A stretch of DNA of 57,802 nt from an uncultured Ruminococcus sp. (GTDB lineage Bacteria; Bacillota; Clostridia; Oscillospirales; Acutalibacteraceae): contig CADBWP010000005.1 of assembly GCA_902798365.1 (NCBI GenBank), forward strand, positions 1 through 57,802. Direction: 5' to 3'. The position numbers were made by a program, and so were the translations under genes. Every line of letters starts with the position of its first letter. Position 1 is the stretch's first letter. Below the pieces are notes generated by a model. It ran no database searches and had not been told where the DNA came from. It worked only from the letters and a program-made list of their open reading frames with translations. Below are positions 27,319 through 35,810 of this stretch, one piece after another.

Positions 27319-28431
27319 TTACTGCATCACCTTTTTTACCACGGAATAAATTCTTTCGTTGGCGTCGGTGATAGCCATATTTTTTGCGTTTTGAGTGAAT
27401 TTTTCAAGGGTCTGCGGATCCGCCAGTATCCTGTCCGCCTTTTCGGTAAGAGCCTCGCCGCTCAGCTCGGATTCCTCCAGAATCTCTGCCGCGCCTGCAT
27501 TTACAAGCGCCATGGCGTTGTGGTACTGGTGATTTTCGGCGACGTTGGGCGAGGGTATGAGGATCGCGGGCTTGCCCATCGCCTGGATCTCGCTGAGGGT
27601 TATTGCTCCCGCGCGGGATATTACAAGGTCGGCAGCCGCCATGCACTCGGGCATGTTGTCTATATATGGTCTTATGTCAAGGTTTTTGCAGTCTGCTATG
27701 GTAACGCCCTGCGCCTCTACCATGGCGGGAAAATCGGCGCCGAATTTGCCGTAGGCGTGAATGTGCTGATACCTGCCGTCCCTGCCGCTTCGCGCCACAA
27801 GGTGAGCCACAGCCTCGTTTATGCGCGCGGCTCCCAGGCTTCCGCCAAAGGAAAGGATGAGCGGACGCTGATCGAGCCCGAGCTTTTTGCGCGCCTCGGC
27901 TCTGTCAGCGGTGAGTATCTCTCCGCGCACGGGGTTGCCCGTTACCACGGTGTCGTAGCCCTTGAAATAGGGCTTTGCAGCCTCGACCGCAAGCATTATC
28001 TTTTTTACCCTGCGCGCCAGCATTTTGTTGGTGACGCCGGGGTAGGCGTTCTGCTCGTGGATAAGGCAGGGCACGCCGAGCTTTGCCGCCTCGCGCACCA
28101 CGGGACCCGAAACATAGCCGCCCGTGCCGATGCATATGTCGGGAGCGAACTCTTTTATTATTTTGCGCGCCTCGGCAGACGAAGTGACGGTGCGCACGGC
28201 GGTCTTTGCGTTTTCCGCCATGCTTTTGGGCGACAGGCTGCGCTTGAAGCCGCTTATTGTGATGGACTTTATTTCAAAGCCCGCCTGCACAACCAGCCGC
28301 TGCTCCATGCCGTCCTTGTTTCCTATAAACAAAAACCGTGCGTCGGGGCGTTTTTCTTTGATATAGCCCGCTATGGCAAGAGCGGGGTTGATGTGACCGG
28401 CGGTGCCGCCGCCTGCAAGTAAAACCTTCAT
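27319..28431 (-). CDS. murG: UDP-GlcNAc:lipid I N-acetylglucosaminyltransferase MurG
   Basis: 370 residues. The N-terminal GT-B motif is LLAGGGTAGHINPALAIA, with the second glycine-rich loop near SFGGSLGAARINEAV and the nucleotide-sugar site RAGAITLSEIQAMGKPAILI (Glu in SEI). It adds GlcNAc to lipid I to make lipid II at the inner membrane face. ATG at 28431 is chosen over an in-frame start 17 codons upstream because CGGAG lies 7 bases before it and the protein then begins at the conserved strand. A repeat element separates it from ftsW. Confidence 0.96.
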   Translation of the reverse strand: MKVLLAGGGTAGHINPALAIAGYIKEKRPDARFLFIGNKDGMEQRLVVQAGFEIKSITISGFKRSLSPKSMAENAKTAVRTVTSSAEARKIIKEFAPDICIGTGGYVSGPVVREAAKLGVPCLIHEQNAYPGVTNKMLARRVKKIMLAVEAAKPYFKGYDTVVTGNPVRGEILTADRAEARKKLGLDQRPLILSFGGSLGAARINEAVAHLVARSGRDGRYQHIHAYGKFGADFPAMVEAQGVTIADCKNLDIRPYIDNMPECMAAADLVISRAGAITLSEIQAMGKPAILIPSPNVAENHQYHNAMALVNAGAAEILEESELSGEALTEKADRILADPQTLEKFTQNAKNMAITDANERIYSVVKKVMQ

Positions 28432-28464
28432 AACAAAGCTCCGTTTCGATGGATTAATTTTTTT

Positions 28465-28523
28465 GGCAAGCTGACGGAACAATATTCAAGCAAGCCGTGC
28501 GCCTTGAATTGTGCGGTGTTGCC
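28465..28523. repeat. 59-bp half copy of the palindromic repeat
   Basis: Identical over all 59 bases to 21835-21893. The ends GGCAA and TTGCC are inverted. It fills the space between ftsW (stop 5 bases away) and murG inside the division operon. Confidence 0.85.
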
Positions 28524-28527
28524 TTAA

Positions 28528-29790
28528 CTATTGCTTTTCGATGTTTGCCGTGCGCGAGATGGAAAGCACTATGCCCATCTGCGCGAGCAGCATTATAAGC
28601 GAGGAACCGCCGTAGCTGAAGAACGGCAGGCTTATACCCGTGTTTGGCAGCCAGTCGGTTATTACCAGTATGTTGAGCACGACCTGGACGCCTATCTGAG
28701 AGGTGAGGCCGATGCCCAAAAGCTTGCCGAACTTATCCTTGGCGCGCAGCGAAAGCGTTATGCCGCGCCAGATGAGCAGGGCGAAAATAAGCAGTATTAT
28801 GGTGGCGCCGATGAGACCGAGCTCCTCCACCACTATGGCGAAGATGAAGTCGTTCTGCGGCTCGGGAAGATACAGGTACTTTTGACGGGACTGACCCAGA
28901 CCGAGCCCCCACAGGCCGCCCGAGCCTATTGCGTAGAGCGAGTTGCGGGTTTGCCAGGTGGTGTCCCATTCCTCGGTGCCGCGCGACGCGGTAAGCGCCT
29001 GACCCCAGCCGTCAAGACGACCCATGGCGTAAGAGAGCTTGCCGGTAACCGCCAGCAGGAAAACAACTCCTAAAAGTATTGCGCCGCCGATGAGAAGGTA
29101 CTTGGTTTTCATACCGCCTACATAAAGCATGATGACGGTGAGTATGCCGATGATGACTATGCCCGAATAGTGCGGCTCAAAAAACAGCAGCGCGGCTATC
29201 GAGCCGAAAATCGTCAGTCCGGGCAGTACGCTGTACTTTGGCAGCTGCATTTTTTTGTAGTATTTGCTTGCCCAGTGCGCAAAGAACAGTATGACCGCGA
29301 ATTTTGCTATCTCGGATGACTGGATGTTGAAAATGCCGAGGGGAATCCAGCGCTTTACTCCGCCCTCTGCCGACGGCAGAATAAGCACCAAAACCAGCGC
29401 GGCATAGGCAAAGCCCAAAACAAAGGGCGCTATCTTGTGAAGCTTGTTGTAGTTGAAAAAGCTCATTACCGCCATTGCCGCTATGCCCAGCGCAATGAAC
29501 AGAAGCTGACGCTTGAGGTAGGCGTAGCTGTCGCCCTGGGTGTAGTAGGCAAAGGCGTAGCTGGCGGAGAACATCATTATGGTTCCCGTGATAAGCAGTA
29601 TGAGTATTATAAGGCAGAAGGGCAGGTCTATGCCCATGCCGATAGAAAACCACTTTGCGTTTTTCATTTTGCGCTGACGCGTCGGACGGCTGAAAAGCTT
29701 TTCTTTTTTTGCCTGCTGACGCTGCCTGTATTCGTCGTCATAAATACGGTTTACGTCGGCGCGCAGAATCATTTTTTTGTTTGGAGCCAA
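28528..29790 (-). CDS. ftsW: Peptidoglycan polymerase FtsW (SEDS family)
   Basis: 420 residues with about ten membrane segments. SEDS motifs include GGVKRWIPLGIFNIQSSEIAK (about residues 155-175, split here), SLYAIGSGGLWGLGLGQS, and the end PFFSYGGSSLIMLLAQMG. The catalytic Asp region lies in the large extracytoplasmic loop 7. SEDS proteins polymerise lipid II together with a class B PBP, here likely the one at 30875. An N-terminal cytoplasmic extension of about 50 residues is basic. SpoVE, the sporulation paralogue, is a possible alternative. Confidence 0.93.
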   Translation of the reverse strand: MAPNKKMILRADVNRIYDDEYRQRQQAKKEKLFSRPTRQRKMKNAKWFSIGMGIDLPFCLIILILLITGTIMMFSASYAFAYYTQGDSYAYLKRQLLFIALGIAAMAVMSFFNYNKLHKIAPFVLGFAYAALVLVLILPSAEGGVKRWIPLGIFNIQSSEIAKFAVILFFAHWASKYYKKMQLPKYSVLPGLTIFGSIAALLFFEPHYSGIVIIGILTVIMLYVGGMKTKYLLIGGAILLGVVFLLAVTGKLSYAMGRLDGWGQALTASRGTEEWDTTWQTRNSLYAIGSGGLWGLGLGQSRQKYLYLPEPQNDFIFAIVVEELGLIGATIILLIFALLIWRGITLSLRAKDKFGKLLGIGLTSQIGVQVVLNILVITDWLPNTGISLPFFSYGGSSLIMLLAQMGIVLSISRTANIEKQ

Positions 29791-29809
29791 ACGGATCCCT
29801 CCTATATAA

Positions 29810-30847
29810 TCAAAGCGCTTTTACGCCGAAGCTAACCAGCAAAAACGACGCCGCGCCGAACAGGGCGGTAACAGCGCTGAAAACAGCCACTATTTTGACC
29901 TCGCTCCAGCCGCTCATCTCAAAATGATGGTGTATGGGGCTCATTTTGAACAGCCTTTTGCCGTGGCTAAGCTTGAAGTAGCCGACCTGAAGGATGACCG
30001 AGAACATCTCGCACAGATAAACGATGCCCAGCGGAAGCAGAAGTATGGGCATATCGACCGCAAACGCCATGGCACACACTACTCCGCCCAAAAACAGCGA
30101 GCCCGTGTCGCCCATAAAAACCTTTGCGGGGTGGAAGTTCCACACCAAAAAGCCGAGGCAGCCGCCCGCAACGGCAGCGCTGAACGCCGTAATTCCGAGC
30201 GCGTAGAGCGAGCTTGAAACAAGCATGAAGGCAACAGCCACAAAGAAGGTGACCGAGCCGTCAAGCCCGTCTATGCCGTCGGTCAGGTTGACCGCGTTGA
30301 CGATGCCGACGATAACGACGGCGGAAATGATGTAGTAGAAGAAGCCGAGATCGACATAGCCCACAAAGGGAATGAGCGTGGCGGTGTCCTTGCCCGAGAA
30401 ATACATTACGGCAAGATAAGCCGCCGCTGCCGCAAACTGGAACACAAGCTTCTGCTTGGCGGTAAGGCCGAGGTTGCGCTTTTTCACCACCTTGGTGTAG
30501 TCGTCGATAAAGCCGATAAAGCCGTTTGCAAGCGCAAGACCAAGACCCGCGAATATGCTCACGGCCTCGCCCGGGATGTCGGCGCGGTAGGTCTCTATAA
30601 ACTCGGAGCCGGTCAGGATATAGACCACGGTGCTGATTATCGTGACAGCCGTTATCGCCGCGATGAACATTATGCCGCCCATTATGGGAGTGCCCTGCTT
30701 GCTCTTGTGCCACTTGGGGCCTTCCTCAAGAATGGTCTGCCCGAAGTGCAGCTTGCGCAGGTATGGAATCAGAAACCTTCCCGTGAGCGCCGAAATAACG
30801 AACGCCGCAACAGCCGCACAAAACGTCCAAATGCCATATACTACCAT
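29810..30847 (-). CDS. mraY: Phospho-N-acetylmuramoyl-pentapeptide transferase MraY
   Basis: 345 residues with about ten membrane helices. The hallmark segments are present: GPKWHKSKQGTPIMGGIMF, the Asp pair in GFIDDYTKVV, NLTDGIDGLDG, and the histidine motif PIHHHFEMSGWSE. It moves phospho-MurNAc-pentapeptide onto undecaprenyl phosphate to form lipid I. Start ATG at 30847 follows GAAAGGAACG. It sits between the PBP gene and ftsW. Confidence 0.97.
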   Translation of the reverse strand: MVVYGIWTFCAAVAAFVISALTGRFLIPYLRKLHFGQTILEEGPKWHKSKQGTPIMGGIMFIAAITAVTIISTVVYILTGSEFIETYRADIPGEAVSIFAGLGLALANGFIGFIDDYTKVVKKRNLGLTAKQKLVFQFAAAAAYLAVMYFSGKDTATLIPFVGYVDLGFFYYIISAVVIVGIVNAVNLTDGIDGLDGSVTFFVAVAFMLVSSSLYALGITAFSAAVAGGCLGFLVWNFHPAKVFMGDTGSLFLGGVVCAMAFAVDMPILLLPLGIVYLCEMFSVILQVGYFKLSHGKRLFKMSPIHHHFEMSGWSEVKIVAVFSAVTALFGAASFLLVSFGVKAL

Positions 30848-30874
30848 TTTTATCGTTCCTTTCAGGTAAAATGA

Positions 30875-33160
30875 TCAGTCGTTGAAGCCGCCGCCGGACG
30901 CAGCCGCAAATGTGAGCGTAACAACCGTGCCGGGGCTTACCTCTTTGCCCTCTGCCAAATCCTGAGAGCTGCATGTGCCGCCGGACGCCACAGCTCCCTT
31001 GAAGCTGATGTTAAGTCCGTACTCAGCCGCCAGCATGTTTGCCTCGGGCGCTGTCAGCTCAACAAACGAGGGCACCATAACGGTCTCCTCGCGGCTTTCG
31101 TCGTCGGTATAGAGCACTATGTTGCCGCCTGCCGAAACCTTGGACGATACGGCGGGTATCTGTGAAACGACCTTTTCGCCGCCGCCCTTTACGGTTACGG
31201 TGAAGCCGTCCTTTTCGGCTGCCGCCGTCGCCTCTTCTATGGTAAGACCCGAGTAATCTCCCGCGGAGGCGTCGAGGTATTGCAGATCCTCCTCGGAGTA
31301 ATTCGTCTTGATCTCGAGGTAGGGAAGCACCTCGGTCATTATATTGATGAACACGGGCGAGGAAACCTGAGAGCCGTAGTAGGCTCCGCCCGAGGGTGTG
31401 TCAAAGAACACGAGCATGGCTATCTGGGGATCGTCCGCCGGAGCGTAGCCGCAGAAGGACGCGATGTAGTCCTCCTCAAAGGTACTTTTCTTTTCGGTAA
31501 CGCCGATTTTCTCGGAGGTACCCGTCTTGCCCGCCACCTTGTAGCCGGCGACATAGCCCGCCGTGGCTCCCGCGGTCTCGGTGTTGTAGCCGAGAATCTC
31601 GTTCATTTTGTCGGAGGTCGCCTTTGAGATGACCTGCCTTTTTACCTTTTTTTCGACGGTCTTTACAACGTTGCCCTGGGCGTCGGTGATCTTTGACACG
31701 ACGTAGGGCTGCAAAACATAGCCGCCGTTTGCCACCGCCGCGCAGGCGGTTATCATTTGGATAGGTGTTATTGAGAAGTTCTGACCGAAGGACGCAACGG
31801 CGAAGTCAACCGTTGACATCGTGCCCTCCTCCCAGAACTGGTCGTCGGACTCACCGGGAAGGTCGATGCCCGACTTGTCGGCAAAGCCAAAGCCCTTGTA
31901 ATAATCGCGGAACTTCTGAAGCCCCACAAGCTGGCCTATCTGAATGAACGCCGGGTTGCAGGAATTGCAGATCGCCTCGACAAAGGTTTGACCGCCGTGG
32001 CCGCCCAAAGCGTGGCAATGGATCTCCTTGTCCTCTACCACCATGGAGCCGCCGCACATAAAGGAGCTGTTGTCGTTGACCTTGCCCTCCTCAAGCGCCA
32101 TTGACGCGGTGCACATTTTGAATACCGAACCGGGCATGTAGGTATCGGCAACCGCCTTGTTACGCCACATTGCCGAAAGAGCCTCGCTCTCTGCCGCCGC
32201 CTGTTCCTTTTCGGGAAGGCGGTCTATTTCCTCCTGAACGTCCGCCGGAAGCGTGTATGGGTCGTTGAGGTTGTAGCCGTTGGCGGTGACCATCGCCTTG
32301 ATGGCGCCCGTGTTGACGTCCATCGCTATGCACACGCCGCGGTTGAGGACGTTGTTGTCGGCTATGCCCTGCGCCATGTATTTTTCACAGATCGCCTGAA
32401 TGTTTGAGTCGATGGTGACATAGATGTTGTTGCCGTCCTTTGAGGCGATGTTCTGCTCGTATTGGAAGGGCATGTCGGTACCCTGAGCGTTTTTGGCTGT
32501 GACTATGCGTCCGGGCGTGCCCGAAAGATAATCGTCGTACTGCCACTCAACGCCCTCAAGACCCTGCTCGTCTGCGCCCGTAAAGCCGATGACGCAGGAG
32601 GCGAGCTCGTCGTGGGGATAATAGCGCTTGTAGTCGTCCAGAAGGTCTATTACGCCGTCGCAGCCGTACTGCTCGTACAACTGACTAATCAGCTCGATCA
32701 CGCGGTCGCGCTGCTCGACCTCTACCTTGCGCTTTACAACGGAGTAGTAGCTTTTTTGCTTTGTTTTTTCAAGCACGTTTTCGTACTCCAGCCCGAGGAT
32801 GTCGGAAAGTCCCCTTGCCGCCGCCTCGCGCTGCTGGTCGTTCTCAAAGTTGACGGGAGCCATGACCACCTGCCACACCGAGGCGCTTTCGGCAAGCACG
32901 CTGCCGTTGGCGTCGTAAATGGTGCCGCGCTTGGCGGTGAGGGTGGTGTCGGCAAGCTGCTGACCCACCGCGCGCTCCTGAAGCTCGCGTCCCTGAACAA
33001 GCGTGAGGATGGCAAGCCGCGACAGCGCCGCGCCGAAGCCGAGTATGAGTATTATCATTATAAGTATGGCCGAGCGCTGCCTTAGCCGCTGGTTCGGCCC
33101 CTTTCCGGCGCGCTTTTTTGCGCCGGCGGGTTTATTGTCAGGCTGTTTGTTTTCTGCCAA
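30875..33160 (-). CDS. Class B penicillin-binding protein with PASTA domains (FtsI/SpoVD type)
   Basis: About 761 residues. One N-terminal membrane helix (AILIMIILILGFGAALSRLA), a dimerisation domain, and a transpeptidase domain with SVFK (PGSVFKMCTA), SCN (CNSCNPAFIQ) and KTG (VAGKTGTSEK). Two PASTA-like repeats close the protein, the last ending DLAEGKEVSPGTVVTLTF. It crosslinks peptidoglycan, probably with FtsW. I choose TTG at 33160, 6 bases after AGAGGTG; the GTG at 33169 overlaps that RBS. Both division PBPs and sporulation SpoVD look like this, so no symbol is given, though position favours division. Confidence 0.92.
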   Translation of the reverse strand: MAENKQPDNKPAGAKKRAGKGPNQRLRQRSAILIMIILILGFGAALSRLAILTLVQGRELQERAVGQQLADTTLTAKRGTIYDANGSVLAESASVWQVVMAPVNFENDQQREAAARGLSDILGLEYENVLEKTKQKSYYSVVKRKVEVEQRDRVIELISQLYEQYGCDGVIDLLDDYKRYYPHDELASCVIGFTGADEQGLEGVEWQYDDYLSGTPGRIVTAKNAQGTDMPFQYEQNIASKDGNNIYVTIDSNIQAICEKYMAQGIADNNVLNRGVCIAMDVNTGAIKAMVTANGYNLNDPYTLPADVQEEIDRLPEKEQAAAESEALSAMWRNKAVADTYMPGSVFKMCTASMALEEGKVNDNSSFMCGGSMVVEDKEIHCHALGGHGGQTFVEAICNSCNPAFIQIGQLVGLQKFRDYYKGFGFADKSGIDLPGESDDQFWEEGTMSTVDFAVASFGQNFSITPIQMITACAAVANGGYVLQPYVVSKITDAQGNVVKTVEKKVKRQVISKATSDKMNEILGYNTETAGATAGYVAGYKVAGKTGTSEKIGVTEKKSTFEEDYIASFCGYAPADDPQIAMLVFFDTPSGGAYYGSQVSSPVFINIMTEVLPYLEIKTNYSEEDLQYLDASAGDYSGLTIEEATAAAEKDGFTVTVKGGGEKVVSQIPAVSSKVSAGGNIVLYTDDESREETVMVPSFVELTAPEANMLAAEYGLNISFKGAVASGGTCSSQDLAEGKEVSPGTVVTLTFAAASGGGFND

Positions 33161-33272
33161 AAAACACACCTCTTTTTGTTGTATGGAAGAATTGCCGAAT
33201 AATCGAAAAAAGAGCTAAGACGCAGTCTTAACTCTCATTCTTTAATACATATTTATTTAATTAAAATGAACG

Positions 33273-33821
33273 TTATGACCAAAGATTTGATAAAGATTCA
33301 AAAAAGCGGGTAATGATGTTGCCGTCCTTCTGAGCGGATACCTCCGCCTTGTCGCCGCTTTCAAGCGTGACAAATTCCTTTTGCGCGTTGGACGCCTTGG
33401 TCATGCCAAGCACCTCGGTGACATATTTTTCGATTTCTGCCTTTGAGAGTGTGGTTTCAACCTTCATTTGGTTTTGTATGTAGATGCTCTCGGTGTCTGC
33501 GAGCGTCTCTTCCGCGGAAATGATTTTCTGGTTAAGCTCCGTAAGCTGAACCTGTCCGACAATGATAACACCTATTATAAAGGTGACTGCCGCCGCCGCA
33601 ACGCTTCCGATCGCCAGCTTGAGCGGATTATGCTTGCGGCGTCTGATTTTTACAAGCTCGTCCTCGGGCAGCGTAACAACCTTGTTGCGGCTGCTCTGTT
33701 TTTTGCCCGTTTTTCTTTCGGGCTCCTCTTCCCCGCGTCTTTTGGGCGCGGCCGACGAGTAAGACAGCTCTTCGTCAAACAGACTCAGATCATATGCAGC
33801 ATCATATTTTGTATTTGCCAT
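33273..33821 (-). CDS. ftsL: FtsL-like cell division protein
   Basis: 182 residues, longer than the usual ~110. A cytoplasmic N-terminal region of about 78 residues rich in charge and Ser precedes a membrane helix (KLAIGSVAAAAVTFIIGVII) and an extracytoplasmic coiled coil (LNQKIISAEETLADTESIYI). Sequence is weakly conserved in this family; position between rsmH and the PBP gene supports the call. ATG at 33821 follows AAGGTGCAGAG and is preferred over an in-frame GTG at 33830. Upstream, 33822-34109 is AT-rich and holds no gene or clear promoter. Confidence 0.75.
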   Translation of the reverse strand: MANTKYDAAYDLSLFDEELSYSSAAPKRRGEEEPERKTGKKQSSRNKVVTLPEDELVKIRRRKHNPLKLAIGSVAAAAVTFIIGVIIVGQVQLTELNQKIISAEETLADTESIYIQNQMKVETTLSKAEIEKYVTEVLGMTKASNAQKEFVTLESGDKAEVSAQKDGNIITRFFESLSNLWS

Positions 33822-34109
33822 TCTCTGCACCTTGTGCCTTTCTCCGTATATCGAAAATTTTCATAAAACACACACAAAGACCTCTTTGCTCTATTTTTCC
33901 GTAAAGCAAAAAAGTTTCAAAATTTTAACAATTTCGGTTCCGAATAAAGCCGCTATTTGTGGGCTTTAACGGAAAAAACGACGATAAATCGAATATTTAG
34001 TCGTTACAATTATGCAAAACACAATCTGTTGTAGCTGTAATATTCTTTACAACTTTGTTATAATTTTACTACAAATTCCCTCTTTTGTCTATAGCTGAGG
34101 CGAACTTTT

Positions 34110-35033
34110 TTAAATTTTTTCGCATATTCTCAACTTTGCACTTCTTGATCTGGGGTTTTGGAGCAATTCTGTTTCATTTGCACAAACGGGTTTTTTATTG
34201 ATCAATTTTGCTTTTGGCTTGTTTCCGCACACGCAAACGGGGAAATCTCTGGGGCATGTGCAGCCCTGACACCACACCGCCATTTTCTGCTTTACTATCC
34301 TGTCCTCAAGCGAATGGAAGGTTATAACAGCCAGCCTTCCGCCCTTGCCAAGCAGCGCAAAAGCGTCGTCCAAGCCGTGGCTGAGCACGTTGAGCTCGTC
34401 GTTTACCGCTATGCGGATTGCCTGAAAGGTTTTGCGAGCGGGGTGACCGTCGCGGCGAACCTTTTGCGGCACGTTTGCCTTTACTATCTCTGCCAGCTGA
34501 AGCGTGGTGGTTACGGGAGCCGCTTCTCTTTGCGCGACTATTCCCTTGGCAATGGAGGAAGCGTAGCGCTCCTCGCCGTACTCGGCGATTATCTTGCGCA
34601 GCTCTTCATACGGCAAGGTGTTTACAAGCTCCTCGGCGGTAACTCCGCTTTGGCTCATGCGCATGTCGAGCGGTGCGTCCTCGTGAAAAGAAAAACCGCG
34701 CGAGGCGGTGTCGAGCTGATGTGACGACACGCCTATGTCGAACAAAAAGCCATCGACCCTGCCCACGCCGCGAAGCTCGAGCAGGTCGCGCATGTTGGCA
34801 AAATTGCCCTTTACTATAATAGAGTTCTCGTTGTTTTTAAAGCGTTGGGTAAGCGTTGAGATGGCGTCGGGATCCTGGTCTATCGAGATGAGCCTGCCCG
34901 TGGTGAGGCGCTTTAATATCTCGGCGCTGTGGCCTCCGCCGCCCGCCGTGCCGTCAACGTATATGCCGTTTTCTTTTATGTTAAGCCCTTCAATGGTCTC
35001 GTTAAGCAGTACGGGCACATGTGAAAACTCCAT
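34110..35033 (-). CDS. rsmH: 16S rRNA (cytosine1402-N4)-methyltransferase RsmH
   Basis: 307 residues. The start FSHVPVLLNETIEGL is typical, followed by the SAM site YVDGTAGGGGHSAEIL, DLRMSQ-like DMRMSQSGVTAEELVN, and the C-terminal RPSFHSLEDRIVK-like segment ITFHSLEDRIVKQKM. It methylates C1402 in the ribosomal P site. It starts 9 bases after mraZ, the standard arrangement. Confidence 0.97.
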   Translation of the reverse strand: MEFSHVPVLLNETIEGLNIKENGIYVDGTAGGGGHSAEILKRLTTGRLISIDQDPDAISTLTQRFKNNENSIIVKGNFANMRDLLELRGVGRVDGFLFDIGVSSHQLDTASRGFSFHEDAPLDMRMSQSGVTAEELVNTLPYEELRKIIAEYGEERYASSIAKGIVAQREAAPVTTTLQLAEIVKANVPQKVRRDGHPARKTFQAIRIAVNDELNVLSHGLDDAFALLGKGGRLAVITFHSLEDRIVKQKMAVWCQGCTCPRDFPVCVCGNKPKAKLINKKPVCANETELLQNPRSRSAKLRICEKI

Positions 35034-35042
35034 GGCGCCCTC

Positions 35043-35462
35043 CTACAGTCTGAGCATGCCCAGCGCCTCGCTTATAACGTCCTTCTTGCTTTCAAGATAG
35101 GCGTTGAAGCGTTCGCCGTTCCAAATCTCTATTCTGGTGGTCATGCCTATTACAAGGGCGTCGCCCTCTATACCGGCAAAATCGCGCAGGGTCTGGGGTA
35201 TCATAACTCTGCCCGAGGCGTTGGGGCTGACCTCGACCGCGGTGGCGGTAAAGGTGTATTGCAGCGCCATAGCCTTGTCGGCAGGCAGCTCGCGGATACG
35301 CTCCGAAATTGAAGCAAACTGCTCTGCGGACATAGCCTGAACGCAGCAGTTGCCGAAGCCGCGTGCAAGGTAAAAGCTCTCGCCCAGCTCCTCGCGGAAT
35401 TTGGCAGGCAGAACGATGCGACCCTTTGAGTCAACAGAGTGATTTGACATTCCGGAAAACAT
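35043..35462 (-). CDS. mraZ: Transcriptional regulator MraZ
   Basis: 139 residues with two AbrB-like halves. The first begins MFSGMSNHSVDSKGRIVLPA, and the second half carries ASGRVMIPQTLRDFAGIEGD. MraZ forms rings that bind direct repeats in its own promoter and controls the division cluster. ATG at 35462 follows AAAGGGGGCAGG; an in-frame start 8 codons upstream would place that RBS inside the gene. Three 10-bp repeats fitting MraZ boxes lie in the promoter region. Confidence 0.96.
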   Translation of the reverse strand: MFSGMSNHSVDSKGRIVLPAKFREELGESFYLARGFGNCCVQAMSAEQFASISERIRELPADKAMALQYTFTATAVEVSPNASGRVMIPQTLRDFAGIEGDALVIGMTTRIEIWNGERFNAYLESKKDVISEALGMLRL

Positions 35463-35520
35463 TTGCCTGCCCCCTTTGCGAATCATTTGTTTCTTTAAGG
35501 ATTTGGTGCCATTTCGCGCC

Positions 35521-35550
35521 TAAAACACACAAAATGACACGAAATGACAC
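35521..35550 (-). promoter_or_regulatory. Three tandem 10-bp repeats, probable MraZ binding boxes
   Basis: On the minus strand GTGTCATTTC, GTGTCATTTT and GTGTGTTTTA follow one another with exact 10-bp spacing. They start 12 bases after the -10 box of the mraZ promoter. MraZ is known to bind short direct repeats with 10-bp periodicity upstream of its own gene. The repeat sequence is taken from this window; the binding role is inferred. Confidence 0.7.
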
Positions 35551-35561
35551 CGTTTGAAACT

Positions 35562-35590
35562 ATTATAATACATAAATTCAAAAAATGCAA
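35562..35590 (-). promoter_or_regulatory. Sigma-A promoter of the division cluster
   Basis: On the minus strand TTGCAT (35590-35585), a 17-base spacer, and TATAAT (35567-35562). It should drive mraZ-rsmH and probably much of the cluster. Confidence 0.8.
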
Positions 35591-35664
35591 GTACTTATGC
35601 CGATTTTTTCTGTTTTTTTCGGTTTGAAGGATTATAAAGGCAAAAAAATATCCCGGAAAACACG

Positions 35665-35693
35665 TTGACATTATTTCGCATTTTTAGTATAAT
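35665..35693 (+). promoter_or_regulatory. Sigma-A promoter of the SGNH hydrolase gene
   Basis: TTGACA at 35665-35670, a 17-base spacer, and TATAAT at 35688-35693: full consensus. The ~110-base leader (35700-35810) carries a GCGCCTGC/GCAGGTGCGC hairpin and no known riboswitch that I can recognise. Confidence 0.85.
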
Positions 35694-35743
35694 ATGTCTT
35701 GCAGCCGGACGTGCGGATTTTTGATTTGCGCCTGCGGCAAAAT

Positions 35744-35762
35744 CGGCAGGTGCGCAGGGTTC
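35744..35762. repeat. Left 19-bp direct repeat around the SGNH gene
   Basis: CGGCAGGTGCGCAGGGTTC matches 36667-36685 at 17 of 19 positions in the same orientation. The pair brackets the SGNH hydrolase gene. Confidence 0.5.
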
Positions 35763-35810
35763 CGCTCACGCCGTTTCGGTTAAAAAACAGAAAATACATG
35801 GTATCGGACT

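Noticed and set aside
33161-33169. GTG at 33169 as start of the PASTA-type PBP
   Set aside because: It overlaps the AGAGGTG ribosome binding site; TTG at 33160 has proper spacing.
35700-35810. Riboswitch in the SGNH hydrolase leader
   Set aside because: There is a hairpin, but no motif of a known class and no terminator/antiterminator pair.
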